In this document: one piece after another, positions 34,601 through 46,600 of the stretch | How the letters are laid out: every line of letters starts with the position of its first letter | How positions within the stretch are numbered: position 1 is the stretch's first letter | Assembly: GCF_003073045.1 (NCBI RefSeq) | Contig: NC_037590.1 | Span: 25,322,449 to 25,386,448 of the forward strand | Length of the DNA: 64,000 nt | Source of the DNA: Pomacea canaliculata | Lineage: Eukaryota; Mollusca; Gastropoda; Architaenioglossa; Ampullariidae | Reading direction: 5' to 3' | The notes under the pieces: generated by a model | Told to the model about the DNA's origin: nothing | What the model saw: the letters and a program-made list of their open reading frames with translations, nothing else | Databases searched by the model: none | Made by a program: the position numbers and the translations under genes

Positions 34601-37600
34601 GCTGTACATGTGACTAGGACAGATCGTAGAGGAAGGCTGACAGCCAGGGGCTGGCCATGTACCTTGTGTTTGTCCCCTAAATGTCGTATAGAGGAATGCA
34701 ACTATCTCCGTTTCACAACGGTTGGAAAACAGTCCTGGCCAAGCAAACAGTGTATATAAGGTTTAATCGCAAATAATGCACAATGGCAGAAATCTTCTCA
34801 CGAAGGAATGGTTAAGCAGGCTGATTAAACTTTCATTTTTAAACATGCATTTGGCTGTCAAACACCCGTGTGATAGTCACAGCAACACCTGATATTGTGT
34901 AGTAGTTACAGCTGGTGTAATATTTACCCAACACATAATGAGTATGATTGCATGCCGTTCAGGATCCTTGGTGTAGTCGTCGAAATATCCCCCGTTCTGT
35001 CACTTGTCCTGGTTTAGGACTGTGGGTGTGACCAAAGGACGATATGCCGTGGTTACCCGAGCATCAAGTTGTGTCACCATCAAAAGCGACAGAAAATAAA
35101 GTACAAACATTAATGCTGTTTATACCTCATTTTCCAAACACAAATACGCCGCAAGTCTCGATTATCGCTTCAAATAAGTGGGTGCGTGTACGTTTGAACT
35201 ACAGTCGCCCTTCCCCACCCCGGGTTGAAATGTGACAGGCCCTACTGTATGACAGCAGTGGCAGCGCTCCACCCGGAACAGCATTTGACGTGTAGGCGCG
35301 CAGTGCCCACTGTTAGTAAACGGAACAGGGTCGGTTGGCTGCCAACTGATAATTGTTGAGGCCACCTGCTCGAATCTGACGGTTTGCTGTCGAAGGGAGG
35401 TGGGAGCGATCCGCGTGAATCATGGCCAAGGGCACTGGTGTGTTTGATGTACAGTTCCCTCCTTGCTTGTTAGCGGCAGGAAAAGATGATGTCCAACACC
35501 TTGGCACCTGCGTTTAACTGACAAAGTACCTGTCTCCAGTCACTGTTGGCTTTTGCCAGTGGCTTCACTGATGGTAAATTTTGATGGTTTGTTTGAAATT
35601 TTGAAAGGATGTCATGTTTCCGGTTGTTTTTAAAAAACAAGTTTTGAAAACTTTAACTAGCAGTAGCAAATCAGGAGTCGGCGTAGTTAAAAATATTTAG
35701 TATCATGGAGAAACATGAAGCCAATAGGTAGTGTAGTCACACTCCGCCTTCAGCTGTGGATACCTAAACCCAACGCCAGTTCAGTAACTGGTAGAGGGTG
35801 GAGCCGGTTTGTGCTGTTGGCGGTAACGGTTGAATGAAATATTTTTCATACAATGTGTAGCTTTTGCTACTGTGTCACATACCTGTGAGGTTAGTGTGTA
35901 CCTGTTGATATTGTGGATCATGGTAACCCATAAAGTTACTTTTATTTTTGCATGTGGTAATGTCAGCCCAATGAAGTCTTGGTTCTGAAGTTGTGTCAGT
36001 TTAGTATAAACTGCCAAGCAAATTTGTTGTCATGTTAGAGTGACATAACTGAAGAATTTTCTGCAGTCATATTATGCCCAATGTCACGTCAAAGTCTGGC
36101 AGACTTTCAGTTTAAGTTATGAAGTCAGGTCATCTGGTTGGTTTGTTGGTTTGGCAAGAAAGTGCTTCCTCCTAGAGGTGATGTCACACTATGAGGTAGA
36201 GGGAGGAGGGAGGGACTGGAGAACTAGGAGGAAGCCCCTGATGGCCAGGCTTGGCAACAGGTGTTAGTGACAAGCTTGTTTTAACCACTACACTACTGGG
36301 TGCCCCCAGAAGTCAGGCCACAATACTGTGTTGCATTATTAATTAAGGATAGATGGTGAAGACTGTCATCAGTGGCAGAAAACTTTAAGTGTAATCTGAA
36401 ACATCTGATTGTGAACTGCAAGGTCTCCTTCCACTGTAAGAAAATCACATATGGAGACCTAATTATCTACCTAGTTCACAATCTTATGCTTTGGATAAAC
36501 TGATGTGTTGCATTTTCTAACTGTGCATGGAGAAAAAGCATGGTGAGGAGGGTTTCAACAGGCAGTTGGCCTTGTTCACACGATTATTTCTAAAGACATC
36601 TCAGTGTGATTCCTGCTTCAGTAGGTCTGTTGTGCTCCTTATTATTGAAGATGGCCTTTTGCTGCTATGTCACTGTGACAGCATGAAGTAAGAAGGCATT
36701 ATGGTCTGCAGCCCTAGGTGTCTGCATCTAATTAAAGCCAGTGCCTTCCTGGAAGACTTACCTATAAGCTTATGAGATGTTCCCTTGAGACCAATAATTA
36801 TTAGAAACTATATGAAAATCTCACTGAAATATTACAAGATATTTGGTTTTATTAACACACAAGCATGTGTTAAGTTTGTGGTAAGATATTCTTTGACATT
36901 ACTTATTGCAGCATTTTATAACTTTCCATAAAAATGCATTTTTTGCAACAAATTTTAGCCATTGTTGTATCTTTTCCAAAGTAATAAAATCATGAAAGCA
37001 GACTTTGAGATCATTGTAAGTCGTTTCTCATATTAGCATGGATATATATTTCAGAACTTTCATTATAATTTTAATTAAAAGTAGATGTTATGTTCATTTT
37101 TTTAATTCCATATTTCTGCTTGACTTAATGTGTCTCTTGTGTTTTCAGGTCAGGTGGAGAACCTTTTCAGGACAAAAGATTGCTATGGTTACGACAAAAT
37201 GGTGGTCAGATACCCAACTCTGGCTGGACAAGTTTCAACTCTGAGCTCTCCAATCTAACCAGTGGCTCCAGTGCTAACAGGTATTAGCCTTTTTTTTTTT
37301 TAATTGACTCAGGAAAAATAAAATACCAATGTGGCAGCGTGTGAAAGGTCACATGGCACAGTTCATGAAAGGAATAATGATGTGTAACTGAGTCTTTATG
37401 CATAGGTTATGGCAGAGCAAAAATCCCTTTTCTGATTTCACTTAATGCCAGTAGCTTCCCTTGCTGAATCAGGTACTTCTTGCCAATCCATTGCAGTTAA
37501 ATACTAAAGCAGAAATGAGAAAAAAAAACTGATTTGATTTAGAGTAAAGAGTGGTCTATGGACATTTATTTTTACAGAGTTACATCATATACTTCTATTG

Positions 37601-40600
37601 TCTTGGGAATGTGTGTGTGTGTAGTGTCGAGTGGTTGTTACAGGAGAGACAGGCAGACCCAGAACAGGTGTTGCTGAATTTAGGTTTTGGCGGTGGCCTC
37701 TCCCAATCTGCACCAATGTTTACTCGCATCCCAGAAAGGTTCTTGCAGGCACAAAATGCACCTGTGCGTGATGAGGTGCCTCTGGAAGGAAATGAAGTTG
37801 CAGTTCAACAGAACTCATCTCGAGGTCAGTTTTATTTCACAGATGTCAGTAACAGTGTGTGTGACAGTGAATACTACACATACATTCTTAACAGGGTTCC
37901 AGCATACTTTTTCAAAGAGAGCTGTTCTTCTGACCACAGTAGTGATTCAGACAGCTTTGTGTGTCCTGACTCATTTTGCTGCTCCCATTACACCATCATG
38001 CCAGGCCAGGCAGTCAACAGAAATGTGTGTGCAGAATGGCAAGGCAGTCCCAGAAGCACTGGTACCACAGACTGTGTGCGTAGGTGATGTTTCATCAGAA
38101 ATTCAGTTGGGGAAGTGGTCTTCTGCAAAGGATGCAGTGTATCGTGTCCAATATATAGCACAGAGCTCACCATACACAGACAGTGGGTGTGTCAGTTCAG
38201 GTCAGTGGGCTACACAACAGTCATTTTCCTTGGAAGAAGACCCTCCAGATCCCGATGAATTTTCAGTTTCATCTGGCTCTACAGCTACTCAAGATGATGC
38301 AGAGTATGGGTTTTTAACACTTGCTCCGAATGAATCCCTTGTCTAAGAGTGATGTTGCTTCTACAGCAGACACACTGTGACATTGCTGTTTACATTTCAA
38401 ATGAATGCAAATTATTATACTAATGCTTAATTGAACATTTTGAATTGATACATGTACAAATGATCTCCATGAAAATAATTTGCTGGTGAACAGGAAAGCT
38501 CTGTAGTTCCCAGTGTTACAGCATGCATCTTAGTGATCTTGACAGTTGTGACTGTACTGTGTTTATGGTTCAGTTAAGTAGAGAGTCAGTTGAAAATATC
38601 TTTTTCAGACCATAAAATCTAGAGCATTTTTACTTTTCTCTCCTATAAACATCAAATAACTCTTATCAGACATGCAGATTGCTTGGTTTTGTGGCTAATG
38701 TTTATTTTAATGCTTATTTCAAATGATGAGTATGACAAGGGAGCAGTATTGTAAAACATGTATATGCCTGGTCACTTTCATCGTATTCAAAATTTTTTCT
38801 AAAGTCACTGTTCAGCTGCATAGATTTGAAGTTGTTTCTTTAACTTTTATTTCTGGAGAACTGTACAAAGTCTCAGGGATAATCATCTGTGGAAAATTCT
38901 GTCAACACTCATGTTGGGAATTTATTGCAGTCTGTGGCACATTATTGTGCCAGTCATGTGCACACTTTGTTAAAAAGTTGATATTTACAATTGGGAATGA
39001 ATCCTTTACTAGGGGAGTTAAACATGGTTTATATGGTAACATATTTGAAGGATGTGGTACACTGTTGTTGCAGCAGCTGAGAGTAGAGCATACTGTTATT
39101 ACAGATGATCAATTCCTTGCTTAGCGTCACATTTTAAAACAGCCGAGGGTCAAAATACCTGGAGTATTTCAGTTTCAAATGCTTAATCCTTTCTTGAGCT
39201 GACACTCAAATATATATTATATGTGTGTGTATGTAATTGGGCATTATTTCACTTGGTGCTATCTGCCAATATAGATGATGACATCACGTGGCAAGAACAT
39301 AGTTATTTGATTAATTTCAGTATCACATTTGCGCTCTTTTGTTCTTTCGCCATTTTTTAAGGCATCAGTGACATCGGGACAAGCACCATACTATATTTAC
39401 TGGCTTGGCTTATCTGATAAAGTGCTTTGTTTTGAAAAATAACAAGTGTTTAAAGTTTTGAAGATTTGTGATTATCTTGATATTGGTATGGTCATTGCTT
39501 TCTGTAGCAGATTATGATTTATTAAAAGATATTTTTAATATTATTTAATTAGATTGAATTAACTACAGCATTACAGCATATCTCTGAACACATGCTGTTT
39601 GTATGTTGGTCTTCTTATTACCAGCTGAATGTCCTTCCAAAATTATTTAAGGATTTAATTATAAAAATGGAGATGATGGGTAACTGCTGGATTAGAAGGA
39701 TAATCTTTGAAAACTGCTTGATTTATAATTTCTTGTTAGAAACAGAATTTTGTATTGTTTAATTATATAAATGAGTACTGCTGAAAACATAAAATGTTGT
39801 TGTCTTCATATTTTCTTAAACTTCAGCAAAATATTAACTTCTTGTAAAAATACATGGGTGCATTCTTGAGACATATTGTAGCAAGTGCAGTAATTTTGTT
39901 TCTCTTACTTTCTCTCTCTCACACACACACATATGTGCACAAGCATACACAACAAATATAGAAGCCAAAATGTTTTGTGGAGTAACATTTCACATTGTAA
40001 GCCAGTAATGTCAGCACTGCACCAGGTTCGGCAGTCCCAGTTACTTCTCCATTCAGTGGAAGTGGAGGTAATGTGTATCATCTTATCTAAACAGTGTACC
40101 TAGTTGGAGAAGTCTGTTATTGTTTTTTCTTTGTTTTAATTGTGTTTGAGCTTGAGATCATGATAATAGTTTAATTTTGAAACACATTGCACACCATGAT
40201 AAGAGAATGTGTACATGTGAGTGGGTAAACTTTATGAGCATGTGGACCTGTCTATGTTTATTGCCTTTATAAAGAGCATCAGCTACTCTGTATGTGTCAC
40301 ATTTTACATTTAGGTTTGTTATAAAATAACAATATGAAGTATCTTTTTGAGCTTTTTTAATTATATCAGAACAGTTTATACCTTAACACTGTCTTTTTTA
40401 AAAATTGAACATATTCTAGTTGAGAGAAGGTTAACACACTAGAAATAAAACCACTGCTTCTTGGTCTCTGACAGTCCTATTTATGAACCATCTCTGGCAG
40501 TGTTCACTACCTGCTTATACATTCACAGTAGAGTTATGCAAGTGTTACTAATTAACCAGATTTACATATAAGTTGCTTGTAATAAAGATTTCTTCTTTCT

Positions 40601-43600
40601 CAGACTACAATTTAGCCAACATTCATATACAGAGCCGTATTCAAAGTACAGATAAGCAAATATGCAAATGGAGTAGTGTTAAAAATAAAGTGTAACAAAC
40701 ATGCATATAGATGGGTGTTATTTCTTGTAAGTTACAGGTTCATTGTTTTTAAATAATTATATTTTGGATTGGTTTGTTTTCTGAGTTTATTGTGCTTTTT
40801 ATAAACTTGTGCTCTCAGTGAAATCTTTTTTATGCAGTTGATTGTGGTTCAGTGTTTATGCTTGCATGCAATTGCATGTGTGTTTGCATGTTTGTACTTG
40901 GGGTGGTGGAGGGTGCACTGAATAGAGCATCAGATATAAAAGTTTGTTCATGGATTTGTGTCTATGATTTTGTGAAATGCGTTGCTTTGTGTCAATGTTT
41001 TTTGTGATATGCATTGTTTCATCTATAGTTTTGTGAGATGCACAATTCTTTCAGTTTACCTTTGTCTTTTCCCCTATAAATTTCTGTTAATATTCACTTA
41101 TGCATTTTAATGTACTGATGAGTTCCTTTTTTGTGCAAATGAATCTTTCTGGATCTGAAATGTGATATTTTATGATATATTTGTTTTGTACAATTATTGG
41201 CATGTTGAAACAGGCACAACATAGTGATCTAGTATTTTTATTTTCTGTGGTGTTGCTATGTGATGCATGCTTAGAGCAGAACTGCCAATAATTTGATGCA
41301 TTACTACCATCAAGTTATTCACAGAATTGTTCAGTAAAATTAGCAGACAGTTCACAGGTAGTAACTTGGGTGTTTATTATCTGCATTGCCTTTTGTGATT
41401 ACATGTTCACTTAGTAATTCAACGTGATCATTGTAAAAACATTGCTATATAACAACCAAGTAAAACATATACATTGTATTAAGAAAATTATGTTTAAAAT
41501 TTACTTACTGTAAAACGATACAAGTAAAGAGATTCTAGCACTTTGTATTACCACAAAGTTATAGAAATATAAACAAAAAATTGTTGCTTGGTATACACAT
41601 TGTTGTATCCAGTTGAAATATGAAGGTGACTTAACTTTTCTGTTTTATTTATTTTTATTGCTTAGGAGCCTCAGGTTGGCAAACAGCTCGGTCTTTGTCA
41701 GCAGCTATGTTTGGCATCAAGATGCTCAGCTCTCTGCAACAGTCCTCAAGTATGGGCATCTTGGGCTCAGTGGCTTCTTCCACAACAGGATCGCCCCCTT
41801 GTGTCACTCCGCCTGGCAAAGCACGAAGTGTGCTCCATCCAGATAATCAGAGAGCTCTTGCACTGCGAGGTTTCTATGGTGACAATCTCCCTGAAGGCCT
41901 TGAGGTGGAGTTTTCAAACAAGCGGGAGGTCAGAGAAGAGAAAGAGGTTTGTCCTACTCTCGCTCCCTTGCACCCCTCTCTACACAGAAACACTCTTGTT
42001 AACATATTGACATACTCTTGTTGACACGCATACAGAAACATTATTTCTGACATGCATACATACAGAAACACTCTTGTTGATATGGAAACAAACTTGAGTA
42101 ATTAACTAACCAACAAGAGAAATAAGAATTTTAAGAAAAGTATATTAAAATGTATCATTATATGTATAAGAATATTTTCAGGATAATACAGATCAGGCAA
42201 AGATGTGTTATGACAACAAAATGTGTAACAAAATCAAGTTGGAAAAAAAAACTCATGTTAAAGCTAGATTTATCATTGTACTTGTTACTGAATTGTTGGC
42301 TAGGTGACATTTATATACATAGAAATACCTAACAAATTTGCAACTTGAGATCCTTGTAAAGCCTGCTGGTATGAAAAAAAAACAGTGAAATTCCTGACAT
42401 GTACCATACATAAAAATAATAAGATTCTTCTTGAATTCTTATCATTAAAATTAATGAGTTTTCCAGTTCATATTTAAACAAAATAATTCACACTTTTTCA
42501 GGATGATTCACTTGTTGGGAAGAGTGCAGAAGATAAACGCAAACGGTACCACAGCACACATTCCAAACATCAGCGAAGTATTGTGGAAGCTGGAGGGGAG
42601 GAGGCAGAGCGTGCAGGGGAATGGACTACCAGCAGGATTCAATGATAAAGAGTGTAGATTTCAGTACAACTACAGAGTCTACTGATAGTGAGCATGTGTC
42701 ACTATCTCCAGATGGAGGAAATGTGTTCATGATCTATCTTTTCCTCCAGTTTTTTCTGGTGAACCTGTACCTAACATTGAGGATCTTTACTTCCCAGAGC
42801 AAAGCCAGTCCAATACTCAGATCACAAATTATAGGAAAAAGGTGACAGAAAAGTTGATGGCTGACTTAAGCAATGATGACAATTACTTTGTGTCACCTCC
42901 TAGTTCTAGGCAGACAACTGTGGAGAAGTCCGCCATACAAACACAGGCTGGTGTTGAGCAGTTTCAGCGAGAGCTGAATGAGACAGACATGGACACTGAT
43001 GTTGATGACATGGTGGTCACACAGCATGGTGTTAGTAACAGTGTGAGTATTGTTGTATCTCAAGAAAGGAGTCCTTCTGAGTGTTCAGTAAAACCACCCA
43101 CACCTGAAGGTATAAATTTCCTCAGTATTGTCAACATAGCAGTGGACAGACTGTCAGATTCAGGCTCTGACTACACGCTGGTTGATCATCAGTCCAACTC
43201 AGGTTCAGAAAGCCCACGACCTCTTTCATCTCTAGAAACAGTGGATGACCGACTGGATATGTGCATAGTGTGTCAGGAATGTCAGGATTTGCAGACCTTG
43301 AACAGGGTCCCATACTATATCACAGAAAAGACTCTGTCCTGAATGCTGAATTGGATGAGAATGACAATCTTCCAGACACTCTTCCAATACAAGTGAGTCT
43401 GTTTTGTATGTATAATTTGGCCATAACATTTTAAGTTTTCGTTAATTTTTGTGATTCTCACAGATGTCTTATTTCCTGTGCTTTTATAAGGTAGTCCTAA
43501 AACAAATTGGAACATTAGCACTTGCATGATGCCATTATCAGAGCCCAGTGCCACAGCATCATTACTTCATTAGCTCAAATCTGAAGTGAACAGATAATGT

Positions 43601-46600
43601 GTAGTGTCAGCCTTGTTGATTTGCTGACTAAAATAAGTGATGCTTTTATCTTAGGATGTCATCAGCCATGGCTCTTGTTTCTACAGCTTTTCAAGCTGCA
43701 ATAGATAAGAAACTATGTGTCCAAATTCACAGACAGGTCCTATGTTTAGATTCCTAGGATGCATTTTTTGTGTACCGTTAAAAGTATGCACATGTGTATG
43801 TATGTATATATTCTCCTTGAATGTATGTGTACAAATTTATGTGTGTAGTGAAATCTTGAAATCTTTCATAAATGCAGCTTTGTGGAATTTTGTCTTACTT
43901 TTAGGTAGTATTCATGTGCACGATTGCCTGTTTTTTGTTTTAGATAGGAAGACTACAGCAGCTCCGTGCTGCTAAGCAGCACCTTGATGGTAAGTGCAAG
44001 ACTGTGATTGAAGCAGCTTTGTCAGCCTGGAGATCATATTTCATTTTTATAAACTTTTTAAAGTCTTTTTAAGGAACAGAATTAAAAATATTGTTATCTC
44101 ACCCAGATGGATAGACATGTTAGCTTAGTACACAATAATGTTTGTTAAAATAATAATCATTTGCATCAGCTTGAATAACAAAGTGCACCCACACAAAAGC
44201 ATACATCTATAGCATGTGTTGATATGATATAGTAGTGTGCAAGGATTCTAACTTGGACAGAACGCTTACACCTGCCTTGATATTAGTCTGATTATCAGTA
44301 CTTGTGTTTTTATGCAGGTCCCATGTTTGATGATTAAAACTATGTGGTAAATGTATCCCTTTTCATGTCAGATGAGCTGCCAAGAATGAATAGCATTCAT
44401 TCAGACAGTAGTGGTTTTGGGGATGCTGAAGTCATTGGAGAGTGCACCACTCAAGACACACTTTCTCAAAGGGTAAATTTACTCCTTTTATGGTACTTCA
44501 CTAGCTATTCTTCAGTCATTAGCTTAAGTGTTTGTTAAGAATACTGATCTTCTTGCTTAGTACTTGGACCTTATATTGTTCAAGTAATCCATCATAAAGG
44601 TGTTACTGGCTTATGCATTTTTTGGCCCTATCAAGATCACGGTAGAGAAAAATCTTAGTGCATTACTTAGAGGTTAATAACGAGCACACTGAAACTTAAT
44701 GTTGGTGACAATGACAGAGTTAATGATAAAAATTGAAAGTTTTGAGACAGTTACAAAACAAATTTGTTCATGATCATCCTGGTGTCATATACAGCCAGAT
44801 ATAAAGTCGCAGGAATTCAGTCTATCAATCATTTTTAGTTAAATGTCAACATTAATAGAAAAGGGTTCTGAACAGTTTTTAAAAATGAAATCTGGAATGC
44901 TTAGAGATAGCACTTGTTCATTGTAGCCTTACCCTGGTATATATGGTGAAATGAAAGTAGCCTATTAAGACATAAGAATTTTCAGGGTAGATGACTATGT
45001 TTTGTTGTTGTAGTTGTAAATGTAAGTCACCTGTTTATGTTGCTATGGTAAGTGTAGGTAACTTTGTGATGTTGTGTGACAGGTTAGCCATCTTGGTAGC
45101 AGCTGTGAGAGCAGCACTACTCAGAAAAGCACCTGTACTCTGGTGAACAACATGGTCGTTGAGCATTCACCGCATGACTTGCCCACGCTGCCAAAATTTC
45201 CGCTAATGGTGTGTGTTGTATGATTTCTTTGAGGATTTTAGAGGGAAAGGATATTTTTTTACTTTTATGATACCCGTTATTCAGCACACTTAATTGGGGT
45301 ATATGAAGGATATATGTATGATTAGATAATCTTCTTCTTCTTCTTTCCTATACGCCCCCAGTGGAGCATAGGGCCGCAACCACACGCCGCCATCGGACCC
45401 TGTCCTGGGCCCTTTCCAGCTGGCACCATGTCATGCCAGTGTCTCTGCCTCTCTGTGGACTGATCTCCTCCACGTCTGTCTGGTCTCCCAACCTTACGCC
45501 TCCCCTGTGGGTTCCAGCCCAGAGCCTGTCGCGTTAAATTGTCGACTGGCTTTCGTAGGGTGTGGGCCAATCCAGCCCCACTTCCGCTTCTTGATGTCTA
45601 GGCTGGCAGGGTTTTGGTTGGCTCTCTCCACAGGTCCGCATTGGAGATCTTCTCAGGCCATCGGATGTTAAAGATGCGGCGCAGACAGTTGTTGATAAAT
45701 GTCTGTATCTTGTTGGTGATGGCATTTTGTCACCCGCCATGTCTCAGATCCATACAGAAGGACTGACTTGACATTGGTATTATAGATGCGGATCTTGGTG
45801 TGTAGAGACAAAGCCTTGGAGTTCCAGATAGGTCTTAGGGTGTGGAATGTAAGCCTGGCTTTGTTTATTCGGCTTCTGACATCGTCATCTGTACCTCCGT
45901 CTTTGCTGCTGACTATGCTGCCAAGGTAGGTGAAACGGTCAGACTCTGTAATACATTCTCCATGTAGTTGGAGTGGGGCTTCTTGCTTTGTGTTGATCCG
46001 CATTACCTCCGTCTTCTTGATGTTGATGGTCAGGCCAGTCATTGCTGCTTCTTCTGCAAGCCGAGTGAGCTTTGTCTGGCGTTGTTGATTGTGGGACAAC
46101 AGGCTGATGTCATCCGCATAGTCAAGATCCTCGAGCTGTCTGGCGAAGGTCCACTGAACGCCCGTGTTGCTGTTAGAGGTTGTTCTCCTCATGATCCAGT
46201 CTATGACGATCAGGAATATTGTTGGTGAGAGCAGACAACCTTGCCTCACCTCCAGTCCTCACTGCGAAGGGTCAGACAGTTTCCTTGTGTATCACCCGGC
46301 TGTCGAGTTCTCATACAACTGCTGGATGATGTGGCAATGAACTTTGGTGGAAATCCATAGTGCCGCATTAGTTCCCAGATGGTTTCCCTGTCTACGGAGT
46401 CAAAGGCCTTCTCAAAATCTACAAAGGTTATGTATAGTGGTGACTGCCATTCGAAACTATTTTTTGTCTATTTAATTATTTAATTATTTCACTTGACTTG
46501 GTCGAGCCTAATGAGATCAACAAACTTCAGATAAACAGTCTGAGTTACATGATAAATAAATACAATCAATTTTATTTGTTAGTAATATTAACAACTGAAT

